The notes: generated from the sequence alone by a model not told the origin. A stretch of DNA of 64,000 nucleotides from Argyresthia goedartella (GCA_949825045.1 OX463836.1:9875829-9939828); one strand, 5' to 3'. Numbered from the stretch's first letter, positions 45,231-56,509 are shown. Numbers and translations are program-made.

Positions 45231-47884
45231 CGTGGATGCACGAGTGAAGTGATAGAATTTGCCTTGTCAGACCATTCCGCACAACTTTTATCATGTCCAG
45301 TAAACAAAAGTTACTTTCTCAAGCAGTGGCATACTATGAAGCGTGACTACAGTGACGAGAATATGATGAAATTCTCAGAACATCTTAAATCCTTATCATT
45401 TAACCAAGTATACGAAACTGACGATCCATGTTATGCATTTAAGGAATTCTACGATATATTCGTCCTTTTGTACAAATTATGTTTCCCAGCAATTAAAGTG
45501 AAAATATCGTCAGTTCATAAACAAAGATGGATTTCTAAGGGAATCCGGTTCTGTTGTAAACATAAAAGAGAACTACTGTGGAAATTTAGACGTCACAACA
45601 CTAAACAAAATAAAGAAATATTTCAAAATTATGCCAAAAAGCTTAAAAGAATAATCAAACTGACACAAAAATGCCAAAACAATTATAGAATTCTAAATGC
45701 AAAAAATAAATGTAAAGAAACATGGAAAGTAATACAAAAATCACAACTAAACATGCCAAAAGAATACATTGAGAAAATCATCCACGAAGGTAAAAATATA
45801 ACAAATCCAATAGAAGTAGCCGAGTCATTTAATAATTTTTTTATCGATATTACGAACAATGACAAAATAAACAAAAAAAACAGTAATAATAATAATGGAT
45901 CAAATGTGACATTAAATAATAATAATAATAATGACCTAAATATGACATTAAATAATAATAATAATAATAACAATGATTTTAATTTGACGTTAAATATTAA
46001 TAGTAATAAGAACAATGATTCAAAATTGACATCAAATAATAATAATACAATCTCTATCAATACTTGCAAATCAATATTTTTAACCCCGGTGACATCATTT
46101 GACATCCTCCTAATAATCAAGTCTTTAAAGAACACTAACAGTACAGGTTATGATGAAATATCCACAAAGGTCTTAAAATATGTGGTTAATATAATATCTC
46201 CAATCCTGAGTCATATAATTAACAAATGTATGGAAAACGGCATTTTTCCAAATGAATTGAAAATTGCAATTGTTAAACCCCTATTTAAAAAGACCGACAA
46301 ACATAATATGAACTTTTATCGACCCATTGCATTGGTACCCGTCTTTTCAAAAATATTTGAAAAGGTTATTTACAGAAATATCTATACGTACTTTGAGAAG
46401 CAAAACCTATTTGCGCCAGAACAAAAGGGGTTTCGACAAAATAAGACTATAAATATGGCCATCTACGACTTTCTCAGTAAAGTTATATCAAACGTGGACA
46501 GCAGAAATCCAGTAATCAGTATATTTATGGACATGAGTAAGGCCTTTGATTTTGTGAACCACGAAATACTTATTAGTAAACTATCAAAATATGGTATCAG
46601 AGGTAATGCGATAGAACTAATAAAATCATACCTGTACAAAAGGCAACAAATGACACAAATAAACAGGATATGTACTCGAACAAAAACAGAAAAGACATAC
46701 ACATCAAAACCCAGAGATATAGAGCGTGGTGTACCACAAGGTAGTGTGATGGGTCCATTGCTGTTCTTAGCATACATTAATGATTTGCCGAATGTTGTTA
46801 AGTATCCTATGGTATTATTCGCCGATGACAGCACAGTAATTATACCCTGCGACGATACAAATGAATTTGAGAATGAAATTAATACCACACTAAATAACAT
46901 AATTAATTGGCTTAATAATAATAATTTAGTTGTTAACGTTGACAAAACTAAAATAATAAGTTTTAAAAATAATTATAGTAATGATGAAACAAAATTGGAC
47001 ATACGATATTCAGGGGAAAGCATCGAACAAACTAATCATACAAAGTTTTTAGGGATTTACATTGACAGTAATTTAAAGTGGAAAACACAGATAGACAAAA
47101 CATGTAATAAATTGAATTCATTTGCTTATGCTCTGTACAAACTGTCAAAAACCGTATCTGAGGAAGCAGTATTGACGGCATATAATGGTTACGTAGACTC
47201 GACTCTGAGATTCGGTATCATATTCTGGGGCAATGGAGTTAACAAAGGATCCGCTCTAATTGCACAAAAAAAGTGTGTAAGGGCTATTTGTGGTCTTTCT
47301 CGGAGGGAAAGCGCCAAACCACACTTTAAAAGGCTTCATATACTAACGGTGCCTTCTTTATATATATTTGAGATGGTTGTATTTATTAAGTCTAACATGC
47401 ACCTATTTACTACTTATAATAGTAAACGGCATATGAATAAAATACGTATGCCCCAACACCAAACGGCACTATTCAAGAACAATATTTTAGGCATGGCACC
47501 TGTAATTTGGAACCACCTACCTGACAGAATTCGTAACATAGTTAACATACCGCAATTTAAAAAAGAACTACGAAAGGTCTTAATTAATAAAGTTTACTAT
47601 TCCATTGCTGAATATCTACACGATAAGAAAATGTGAGTTTCAACTGATTTTGGTCCCTAGCTTTGTTTATGATCTGATTACTGTTGTGTCGTAAGTTTCT
47701 ACAGATACTTGTATAAAAATGTTTTGTTTTATTATTTTTGAGAACATGCATGTATGTACATAACAATAATATGTTTGTATGCCTTTATGGCTAAGCATAG
47801 AGCAACAATAACACTACCTACCAACTTGTATACTTACCTATGTTTGACAAATGAATGTATTTGATTTGATTTGATTTGATTTGA
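45231..47884 (+). mobile_element. Jockey-superfamily non-LTR retrotransposon (family F), 5'-truncated but with an intact RT frame
   Basis: Starts inside the end of the endonuclease domain and carries one uninterrupted ORF to 47636. The 3' UTR ends in a (TTGAT)n tail at 47859-47884. Candidate 5-bp target duplication AAAAT on both sides. Inserted into a MITE family A copy (45203-45230 and 47884-48466). Confidence 0.9.
45249..47636 (+). CDS. Reverse transcriptase of the family F element, 795 codons
   Basis: Copies element RNA into DNA at the target site. The open part begins with SDHSAQLL, the last endonuclease motif; the marked ATG at 45249 is just the first in frame, not the natural start. 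Residues ~200-275 form an Asn-rich linker of AAT repeats (45886-46050). RT motifs: FYRPIALVPVFSKIFEKV, KGFRQNKTINMA, FMDMSKAFDFVNH (A), RGVPQGSVMGPLLF (B), FADDS (C), FLGIYIDSNLKW, then the C-terminal LIAQKKCVRAICGL. No stop or frameshift. Without the endonuclease it is not autonomous. Confidence 0.93.
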   Translation: MIEFALSDHSAQLLSCPVNKSYFLKQWHTMKRDYSDENMMKFSEHLKSLSFNQVYETDDPCYAFKEFYDIFVLLYKLCFPAIKVKISSVHKQRWISKGIRFCCKHKRELLWKFRRHNTKQNKEIFQNYAKKLKRIIKLTQKCQNNYRILNAKNKCKETWKVIQKSQLNMPKEYIEKIIHEGKNITNPIEVAESFNNFFIDITNNDKINKKNSNNNNGSNVTLNNNNNNDLNMTLNNNNNNNNDFNLTLNINSNKNNDSKLTSNNNNTISINTCKSIFLTPVTSFDILLIIKSLKNTNSTGYDEISTKVLKYVVNIISPILSHIINKCMENGIFPNELKIAIVKPLFKKTDKHNMNFYRPIALVPVFSKIFEKVIYRNIYTYFEKQNLFAPEQKGFRQNKTINMAIYDFLSKVISNVDSRNPVISIFMDMSKAFDFVNHEILISKLSKYGIRGNAIELIKSYLYKRQQMTQINRICTRTKTEKTYTSKPRDIERGVPQGSVMGPLLFLAYINDLPNVVKYPMVLFADDSTVIIPCDDTNEFENEINTTLNNIINWLNNNNLVVNVDKTKIISFKNNYSNDETKLDIRYSGESIEQTNHTKFLGIYIDSNLKWKTQIDKTCNKLNSFAYALYKLSKTVSEEAVLTAYNGYVDSTLRFGIIFWGNGVNKGSALIAQKKCVRAICGLSRRESAKPHFKRLHILTVPSLYIFEMVVFIKSNMHLFTTYNSKRHMNKIRMPQHQTALFKNNILGMAPVIWNHLPDRIRNIVNIPQFKKELRKVLINKVYYSIAEYLHDKKM

Positions 47885-48466
47885 AAATACTGATTTGCCC
47901 AGCAAAAAAGGATCAGCAAAAACACTTTTTATGTTTTAAATATTTTATCTACACACGTATCATAAACCCTCTTTACTGCGTACAAAAACCGCACGTTGCG
48001 ATCAGCATAATGTTAAACTACTTGGTAAAACTCATTTCTTATCTGAAAATTTACATATAATGACCATAATGTGTAATTTTTCTACATATAATGACATTCA
48101 AATTTCGAACGCCGACGCCCGCCTGCGTGCCGCCCCTAGTTTGTCTGTGAAGTTGGCACTACAGAACAAGCTAAACAACTGCAGAGCCGCAATGCCGGTC
48201 AACTGTTCATAATTAGACATTAAAACTCTCGACTGATATCCACTCTCGAGTATTAATGCCCTCCATTATGTAGCAGTCACATAAACTACTATTATGTGTA
48301 CTCAATTTTATGTTTTAAGTATTTTTTTTGTTCTTGCTTGTTCAACCTAACACGAAGGATAGAGGGGGCTTCTTTTCGCTCACTCCCTTAACTTTCACCT
48401 AAGCTGCCGCAGCATTTTACCCTGATATTTGCCGTGCAAATCAGTATTTTTGATGTGCAGTTTAAT
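47884..48466. mobile_element. MITE family A, right part, itself interrupted
   Basis: Inner sequence (AGCAAAAAAGGATCAGCAAA, ACTTTTTATGTTTTAAATA), then about 340 unrelated bases (47955-48300), then the distal part (GTTCAACCTAACACGAAGG, TCACCTAAGCTGCCGCAGC) ending CAGTATTTTTGATGTGCAG. Confidence 0.7.
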
Positions 48467-48539
48467 ATTTCTTTTTGGTTTAGTAGCAACAGAGATTCTA
48501 TCAGTTTCAACTATCCACCTATTACGGCTCATCAGGTAG

Positions 48540-48630
48540 AGGCCGTTGACGGACAGACAAGACGGTCAGACGGACAGCGGAGGCTTAATAATAGGTTCCC
48601 GTTGGGCTCTCTTCGGGTACGGCACCCGCG
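48540..48630 (+). mobile_element. Dispersed repeat family C, 3' end only
   Basis: GACGGACAGCGGAGGCTTAA to CTTCGGGTACGGCACCC. Confidence 0.7.
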
Positions 48631-49800
48631 CAAACGAGAAATAAGCAAAAATAAAACCGCACACACAGAGTGCAACGCACCCCACGCGAGGTCATCGTCT
48701 TGAGTGCGCACACGCAAACGGCGACGTATTCGACGCGCGGCGGCAGCGAAAGCGTGTCGATTTGCACGCGCATACTTGCTTACCCACGGGCCACGGTGGC
48801 TGTATGGTGGGTACAGACCGCGCCAAAGATCGTTGGCTCAGAATTAATACAGAAACTGCATTATTACTAGTGGTTCTGTGAGAACAGTAGACCTCGCTGT
48901 GTTTAAAGTTTCAAGCTTGTAGTTCTGCTAGACGTACTTGAGGATTTTCATGATCGATGATGATGAGTCACTCAGTGACAAAATGACGGAACTTTCAACG
49001 GCTGTTGTTCCAATCTATTTATTCGAATTTACAGAATTTAAGTAATTTGCATATTTAAATTGTGGCATAAAGAATTCGAAAATACCCCAAAATGCTTCCC
49101 CCTCCACTCCCCCTTTTGTTTTTTTTCACAACATCTTATGTAGGATGAAGTCCTTCTTCTTCCCCCCTTCCCCCCTATTTTCCTCCAATCAAAAATCGCG
49201 ATCGACTAAAAATTCAAAAAAATCAAGGAATTGTGTGCAAATTTTCTCAAATCGGTCGAAAAATGCGACCTGTAGGCGAGAGCAGATAGACGGTCAAATG
49301 CAGTCTTGGTCAATCTCGAAACTGGACGCTTCGCTCGGTCGGTTTTTGCTTTCATTTTCACGTTATGTTATCATGTTGAACCGACCACGAGCATTCCAAA
49401 AAATCTAAATACTAAGAGTTATTGCCAAAAATCGCGGCTTCCAACCGACAGTTGCCAGTTTGGCGCGAAAACGGCTCCATCAGCATTTTACGAGATAACC
49501 CTTTGAGTGCGATTCGGCCTCGCACTCGACCATGGCTCACAGTAAAGTCTTAGACAGCTAACTGCAAACATAAAGGGGTTGTTTTTAGTCCGCATACCAC
49601 ACGAGCTGATGCCAGCTCAATATGTGGGACCCGGACATAGCAGGGAGGTCCGACTTCTGGGCATGGGTAATTACATATTTTTCCCCTCCAAGAAAAAAAA
49701 AAGACTCGCACTCGAAGGATTCAGTGTCATACTCCAAAAAAATACGCAAAACAATGAGGTCTCTTATATGGAGCCCATCTTTATTTTTTTAAATTGTGTC
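48631..49800. other. Unassigned stretch
   Basis: 48640-48850 is CpG-rich (GACGCGCGGCGGCAGCG), unlike its surroundings, and could be an old exon or promoter region. The rest holds short ORFs without recognisable residues. Confidence 0.4.
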
Positions 49801-49814
49801 TAGTTCATCAGGCC

Positions 49815-50645
49815 CGTATGGCATCCTGCCGGTACGGACCACGGTTTGTCATGCGGGACGCAGGGCGCCACACAGACAGCACCTGCATGCCCCCGCAACC
49901 CAACATCAACCCCATTTATCGGCCTTTTCAGTGTCATGCGGATTTCATTTCGCATGCGGGATTTAGGGCGCTTTCATTTCAGTGTCGTGCGTGTCTGTCA
50001 TGCGGTACACGGGGCGCCGTACAGTCAGCACTAGCATACGGGTTCAGTCCCATGTATGTGATTCATTCACTGCCGACCCGAATGGCCGAGTCGGCAGTGA
50101 TCCTGCCTACGAAGCCAAGGGTCCCGGGTACTAGTCCCGGGGGCAAATATTTGTTTGATGAGAACGGATGTTTGTACCCTAGTCATGGTTGTTTATCTAT
50201 CTAAGTATAATATTTATCTACATAAGTATGCGTATCGTTGTCTAGGACTTAAAATACAGAGAATCCTAGTTTGGGGCTAGATCAATGTGTGTAAAGTGTA
50301 TAGTGTCCAAGTGTCCAGTGTATTACACACTCGGGACACATAGTGCGCTTTCAGTGTCGTTCGTATTTTACAAGCAGGACGCAGAGCGCCATATAGACCG
50401 CACCTGCATGCAGGGTCAATCCCTTCCCCCCAATCGGCCTTTTCAGTGTTATACGGATTTCATGATGCAGGCGGGATTTAGTGCGCTTTCAGTTGCGTGC
50501 GTATTTTCCATGCGGTACCCGGGTCGCCATACAGACAGCATCCGCAAGCCCAAGGATTATTCCCATTTATCGGCCTTTGCCATGCGCTCTTTTAGGCGCA
50601 CGCACGGTTCAGTTTTGAGCAATCGCTGTGATTAACGCATGCGGT
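49815..50645. repeat. Satellite-like ~140-bp tandem repeat, interrupted by a SINE
   Basis: Landmarks GGCGCCACACAGACAGCACC (49866), its variants at 50011, 50386 and 50524, and TTTATCGGCCTTTTCAGTGT (49916, 50440, 50566) recur about 138-145 bases apart once the SINE at 50074-50325 is removed. A single diverged unit lies at 52105-52150. Confidence 0.75.
50074..50325 (+). mobile_element. SINE family 1 copy inside the satellite-like array
   Basis: GACCCGAATGGCCGAGTCGG head. The B-box is damaged (GGTACTAGTCC). 3' end near GTGTCCAAGTGTCC. Confidence 0.88.
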
Positions 50646-51168
50646 AAACTTGCTCCGAAAGGGCTGTTCTCTTTTGCATTAGGTGCGCACTTCAAACGCA
50701 ACGGTTGAACGGATTGCCTTTTTGAAGTAAAACTTCTATACGCACGCTTGACTTGGGGAGTAAGCTGGCGAATGCGTGACGAGAGCGTTACGAAAAGTGT
50801 GATCGGGCGAGGCGAACGAGAGGTGCGCGCGCACATTTTCTTTCTCTCTTCCTCTCATAGCCAGACATGGTGCAGGAGATGTATTTTTGAAGCATTAGAG
50901 CTAAAGAAGTTTTACATCAGTTGTGTGGTCTAAAGCACACTCTTTTTATTTATATACTGTCTCTATGGAGCATAAACTTTAAACCGTAGAACGCTGCACG
51001 CTGCGTTTAAAATGTTCTCCGATCAACGCTGCGGCACAGCAGACAGTTCAGGATATTCCGTGCGAGTAAACGTGTTTTGTGCAAAAGCTATCCAGAAAAA
51101 ATGAAGTTGAACGCTCAAAACAGCGCGCCTGTTGGGGTGCATCGCGCTAGCGTTCATCGCATGCATGC

Positions 51169-52028
51169 TCTTCTCTACATTTGACCACTGTGGGAGAAGG
51201 AGGGCGTAGATACTCCCACAGATTGATTTTTAGATCGCTTCTAAAAATTGGTTGTGCTTAACTAATACAAATATTACAATATTAATTACTTTGATTAATA
51301 AGCAGGAATGCATTATTACAATATTATTAACCCCAAGGACTGTGTTGAGCTAGATTAACCCCATAAAGTACCATCATTTAAGTAGTCTTGAATATTGTAA
51401 TATCCGTTTTTCGATAAAGTCGCTTTAACATGCTTTTTAAATTGCTCTAAAGGCAATTTCAAAATATCCAGAAGTATCTTATTGTAGTAGAGAATGCACT
51501 GAAACTTTAATTTAATTTAATGGCTAACCTTCGCGAGTCTAAACCAGGGAGCAGTAGTCTGTGATTATTTCTTAGGCTAACATTACAGCTATTGCTAAGT
51601 TTGGAAAATGTTGTAAGGTTCTTGCGTACACACATTATATTTTCGAAAATAAATTGACTAGCTAAAGTTAGTATGTCAATTTCATTAAAAAGCTCTCTGA
51701 AGGAGTCTGTGTGTTTTAAATTATAAGTTGCTCGAATAGCTTTTTTCTGTAAAATAAAAATAATTTGAATATCCGCTGCTTTCCCCCACAACAAGATACT
51801 ATAGAACATGACACTAGCCTAGATGTAGCCACATCCGCATTTCTCTGATGTTCCTAACAGCGTAAGCCGCAGAACTTAATTTACCAGCTAATCTATGTGG
51901 TGTCTCCACTGCAATTTGCTGTCAATGGTTATTCCTAAAAACGTCGTGTCATTTACGAATTCTAACGTGCTGCTGTCTAACACTAAACTGGTCTCAACTT
52001 GCCTGACATTTAGAAGTGAGAATTGAGA
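51169..52028 (-). pseudogene. Family J non-LTR retrotransposon fragment, degraded
   Basis: Encodes [20 protein letters not shown] to NVSLRNNHRL (51809-51507), then frame loss. 3' hairpin CTGTGGGAG / CTCCCACAG at 51189-51222. The tail is missing after GTAGAGAAGAG. The upstream part still aligns with the 43284 copy up to TGTCAGGCAAGTTGAGACC. Confidence 0.85.
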
Positions 52029-52873
52029 ATTTTAGCATGTTTGGCCCAACACGTTAATCGCAGCGGTTGCCGCAAAAGCGAACCGTGCGCGTGCGCGTCG
52101 TGACGGAAACCGGGGCGCCATGCTAACAGCACCCGCAGGTGGGCAGTCCCATGACACAGAAAGAGGCCTGAAAGAGCGCTATGCAGACCTCGTCCTGAAG
52201 TCCCGCGCCACGCAGACGTCACGACAACAGATCCCTCCCGCACCGCAACCCTACCGCAGGACACCGACTCAGTTATGTGCAAAGTACATACCATACGAAA
52301 CGGGTTGCACATTTTTGCTCCATGAAGCACTTTGTCTGTGGGGTCACTTTATTTTGACGTCATACTTCAGACTTGAGTGTAAACACGACACAAACATACT
52401 AGCGGGTTTAATAGGTCAATAGTCATGTAATGGGTCATTGTGTTGGAAAACGGTGGTTATTTTTCAAAGCAAAGCAAAAGTTGAATATCATGTGTTTTTT
52501 TTAAGACGAGCTTCATAGACTATTCTTGTAGTTTTTTTTCGAATGTTTTCTCCCCCAAGAAGTATCCAGTTCCTTGCTTTATTCAGGGTAAAGGCGGATG
52601 AATAAGAATCCACAAACAGCGGAGTTTTAATAATAGGGTTTCATTAGTCCCCTTTGTTCTCAGAACCACGAAAAAGCCTAAATATTTATTTGTTCCGATG
52701 GTTCTATTGGTTAAGACGCCGCAGTTTTCTGTAAAACTCAGGGTATGCAGAAAAGAACTATTAAAGCAATTGCTTTTATACTGGCTTGTTGATTATGTTT
52801 GTGAATGATGGCAGGGATTCGCGCATATATAAACGTAATTTGATTATTTTTGCTCGACGGAAAAATAATTAGG

Positions 52874-53085
52874 CTAGTATTTCATTGCACATCAAAAAAG
52901 GATCAAAAAAAACACTTTTTATGTTTTAAATATTTTATGTGTACTTAAGTTTATGTTTTAAGTATTTTTTGGTGCTTCGCTTCGCTCAAACCCTATAACC
53001 CTATACCTAAGCTACCGCAGCATTTTTCCCTGATATTTGCTGTGGAAATCAGTATTTTTGATGTGCAGTTTAATTTTTCCTATTA
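52874..53085. mobile_element. MITE family A (unit 1, first)
   Basis: GCTAGTATTTCATTGCACAT to CAGTATTTTTGATGTGCAG. Lacks the 17-base segment that unit 2 retains. Confidence 0.8.
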
Positions 53086-53107
53086 CAATACCTGTTTTCC
53101 ACAATAC

Positions 53108-53355
53108 ATAGTGACATTTAAGCGAACCATATCTTTGGGAACGATAGTACCCATCATTATGAAAAACTTTCTACAAGTAACATATGGTCGCAAATGAAAA
53201 CGAAAATTTCGTCCCTCAGTACATTGACCCGATCAGCTGATTACAAGTTATTATGGAAGACCCAATTTTTTTTTCGATTGCGACCATATGTTTCTTGGAG
53301 AAAGTTGTTCATAATTATGGGTACTATCATTCCCCAAAATATGGTCGGCTAATTA
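53108..53355. mobile_element. MITE family B (unit 1)
   Basis: Arms of ~80 bases: CATATCTTTGGGAACGATAG and TATGGTCGCAA at the left, mirrored by CTATCATTCCCCAAAATATG at the right. The central part carries ACATTGACCCGATCAGCTG. Confidence 0.85.
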
Positions 53356-53540
53356 AATAACACCTTTATATTCATTTTACAATTTTGCGCCGGATTTGAA
53401 TACTTGTTATGTATTTAATCTTTATAAAAAATATTAAGTTATGTTGCTCTGTTAGTCCGCTGTAGAACTCTGAAGAGAGTTTTTTAACATTTGAAATACT
53501 ATTCGCCTAAAAGTAAGCGGAACATTTGGAATGTTACCAT

Positions 53541-53651
53541 TAGCTATAAAGCGGATTAGCACTATTCTCCGATTAATTTTGACAACTCCATACAAATTTG
53601 TATGGAGTTGTCAACGTTAATCGGAGAATAGTGCTAATCCGCTTTATAGCT
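53541..53651. repeat. 111-bp near-perfect palindrome (unit 1)
   Basis: The arm TAGCTATAAAGCGGATTAGC... meets its reverse complement at the centre CAAATTTG. Two mismatches in 55 pairs (ATTTTG against ACGTTG). RNA from it would fold into one long hairpin. Confidence 0.92.
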
Positions 53652-54147
53652 AGTGGCACTGAGTTCCGCTAGGGTGGTGCCCAGCCTTAAGGAAAACCAA
53701 TCCAAACAAAGGAGTTTCTTGAGAAATAGATACAAAATAAAGTAGTTCCTCAGATGGTATTCCTGGAAGCTTGATTTACGTGCCTGGCAACACAGTACTT
53801 GGCAAGTATGTAAACGGTGAGTTTTTGTTGGTTCGCCTGAGGTTAAGGAGATTAATTTTCTTTGTTAAGGAGCCTCTCGCTGCACAGTGGGATCCTTCTT
53901 AATTTTTTTTTCATAATTCAATAGATGTCTACCTTCCATTTTTTTCTTTATCTAACTATCGTAAATATGATAGAGGTAAATAGGTCGGGACTAAATACTG
54001 TACATCGTTGCACAGCCAAAAAATTTGGATTTCGTGAATTTAAGTGATTATGTAAATATACAGTCTTTCGTCTATTAATTTATTCAACTTAATACTGTAA
54101 TTTACTAGCCTGCCTTCCTAGACCAGTTAAATTCACGAACTATAATA

Positions 54148-54418
54148 TTTTTTGGGAAATATTAAACTGCACATCAAAAATTGCACAGCAAATATCAGGG
54201 CGAAATGCTGCAGTAGCTTAGGTGAAGGGTAAAGGGGGTGAGCGAAGCAAAGCCCCCTTTATCCTACTTGTTAGGTTGAACATGTAAGAACAACAAAAAT
54301 ACTTAAAAGATAAACTTAAATACACATAAAATATGCAAAACATAAAAAGTATTTTTGTTGATTCACCTTTGTTGTGTAAATCAGTATTTTTGATGTGCGA
54401 TTAAACACTAGCCATATT
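54148..54418. mobile_element. MITE family A (unit 1, second), most complete copy
   Basis: The ends ATTAAACTGCACATCAAAAA and TTTTTGATGTGCGATTAAAC mirror each other. The middle holds GTAGCTTAGGTGAAGGGTAA and TTAGGTTGAACATGTAAGAA. Confidence 0.85.
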
Positions 54419-54853
54419 TTTTTGTTTCGTCGTGCGACAAATACTTTCATTTGTGTCTCGATGCAGAGAATTTGGTATTGAACTCTTGACCCAAATACCT
54501 AAATAAATAAAAATAATTAGATACATGGTACCCTAGTGCCTGTAGTTATTGTATTGCTTTATTCAGGGTAAAGGCGGATGAATATGAATCCACAAACAGC
54601 GGAGTTTTAATAATAGGGTTCCATTAGTCCCCTTTGTTCTCAGAACCACGAAAAAGCCTAAATATTTAATTGTTCCGATGGTTCTATTGGTTAAGACGCC
54701 GCAGTTTTCTGTAAAACTCAGGGTATGCAGAAAAGAACTATTAAGGCAATTGCTTTTATACTGGCTTGTTGATTATGTTTGTGAATGATGGCAGGGAATC
54801 GCGCATATATAAACGTAATTTGATTATTTTTGCTCGACGGAAAAATAATTAGG

Positions 54854-55072
54854 CTAGTATTTCATTGCACATCAAAAATTCTGATTTGGACAGCAAAAAA
54901 GGATCAACAAAAACACTTTTTATGTTTTAAATATTTTATGTGTACTTAAGTTTATGTTTTAAGTATTTTTTGGTGCTTCGCTTCGCTCAAACCCTATAAC
55001 CCTTTACCTAAGCTACCGCAGCATTTTTCCCTGATATTTGCTGTGGAAATCAGTATTTTTGATGTGCAGTTT
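54854..55072. mobile_element. MITE family A (unit 2, first)
   Basis: As 52874 but with the inner CTGATTTGGACAGC segment intact. Confidence 0.8.
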
Positions 55073-55076
55073 AATA

Positions 55077-55336
55077 CATAGTGACATTTAAGCGAACCAT
55101 ATCTTTGGGAACGATAGTACCCATCATTATGAAAAACTTTCTACAAGTAACATATGGTCGCAAATGAAAACGAAAATTTCGTCCCTCAGTACATTGACCC
55201 GATCAGCTGATTACATGTTATTATGGAAGACCCAATTTTTTTTTCGATTGCGACCATATGTTTCTTGGAGAAAGTTGTTCATAATTATGTGTACTATCAT
55301 TCCCCAAAATATGGTCGGCTAATTAAATAACACCTT
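55077..55336. mobile_element. MITE family B (unit 2)
   Basis: Copy of 53108-53355 with a few substitutions. Confidence 0.85.
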
Positions 55337-55510
55337 TATATTCATTTTACAATTTTGCGCCGGATTTGAATACTTGTTATGTATTTAATCTTTATAAAAA
55401 ATATTAAGTTATGTTGCTCTGTTAGTCCGCTGTAGAACTCTGAAGAGAGTTTTTTAACATTTGAAATACTATTCGCCTAAAAGTAAGCGGAACATTTGGA
55501 ATGTTACCAT

Positions 55511-55621
55511 TAGCTATAAAGCGGATTAGCACTATTCTCCGATTAACTTTGACAACTCCATACAAATTTGTATGGAGTTGTCAAAGTTAATCGGAGAATT
55601 GTGCTAATCCGCTTTATAGCT
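55511..55621. repeat. 111-bp near-perfect palindrome (unit 2)
   Basis: Same as 53541-53651, but the two mismatched positions of unit 1 are paired here and a different single mismatch is present (CTATTC against CAATTC). Confidence 0.92.
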
Positions 55622-56107
55622 AGTGGCACTGAGTTCCGCTAGGGTGGTGCCCAGCCTAAAGGAAAACCAATCCAAACAAAGGAGTTTCTTGAGAAATGGA
55701 TACAAAATAAAGGAGTTCCTCAGATGGTATTCCTGGAAGCTTGATTTACGTGCCTGGCAACATAGTACTTGGCAATTATGTAAACGGTGAGTTTTTGTTG
55801 GTTCGCCTGAGGTTAAGGAGCCTCTCGCTGCACAGTGGGACCCTTCTTAATTTTTTTTTCATAATTCAATAGATGTCTACCTTCCATTTTTTTCTTTATC
55901 TAACTATCGTAAATATGGTAGAGGTAAATAGGTCGGGACTAAATACTGTACATCGTTGCACAGCCAAAAAATTTGGATTTCGTGAATTTAAGTGATTATG
56001 TAAATATACAGTCTTTCGTCTATTAATTTATTCAACTTAATACTGTAATTGACTAGCCTGCCTTCCTAGACCAGTTAAATTCACGAACTATAATATTTTT
56101 TGGGAAA

Positions 56108-56362
56108 TATTAAACTGCACATCAAAAATTGCACAGCAAATATCAGGGCGAAATGCTGCAGTAGCTTAGGAGAAGGGTAAAGGGGGTGAGCGAAGCGAAG
56201 CCCCCTTTATCCTACTTGTTAGGTTGAACATGTAAGAACAACAAAAATACTTAAAAGATAAACTTAAATACACATAAAATATTCAAAACATAAAAAGTAT
56301 TTTTGTTGATCCACCTTTGTTGTGTAAATCAGTATTTTTGATGTGCGATTAAACACTAGCCA
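56108..56362. mobile_element. MITE family A (unit 2, second)
   Basis: Copy of 54148-54418. Confidence 0.85.
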
Positions 56363-56509
56363 TATATTTTTGTTTCGTCGTGCGACAAATACTTTCATTT
56401 GTGCTTCGATGCAGAGAATTTGGTATTGAACTCTTGACCCAAATACCTAAATAAATAAAAATAATTGGATACATGGTACCCTAGTGCCTGTAGTTATTGT
56501 AAGATAGTT

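Larger units (their letters stand above)
52574..56501. repeat. Tandem duplication of a ~1.98-kb block
   Basis: Unit 1 is 52574-54553 and unit 2 is 54554-56501; both start TTGCTTTATTCAGGG and end TAGTTATTGTA. Nearly identical apart from three indels: about 17 bases absent from unit 1 near 52895, about 31 extra near 53075, and about 22 extra near 53850. Each unit holds, in order, a tRNA-like remnant (GGTTCTATTGGTTAAGACG), MITE A (reverse), MITE B, a 111-bp palindrome and MITE A (forward). No protein-coding signal. Confidence 0.93.

Noticed and set aside
45683..46135. 150-codon minus-strand ORF rich in Leu
   Set aside because: Complement of the AAT-rich linker of the family F ORF.
50748..50933. 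Plus-strand ORF with MTWGVSWRMRDESV
   Set aside because: Short, no domain; follows the satellite-like array and shows nothing beyond chance length.
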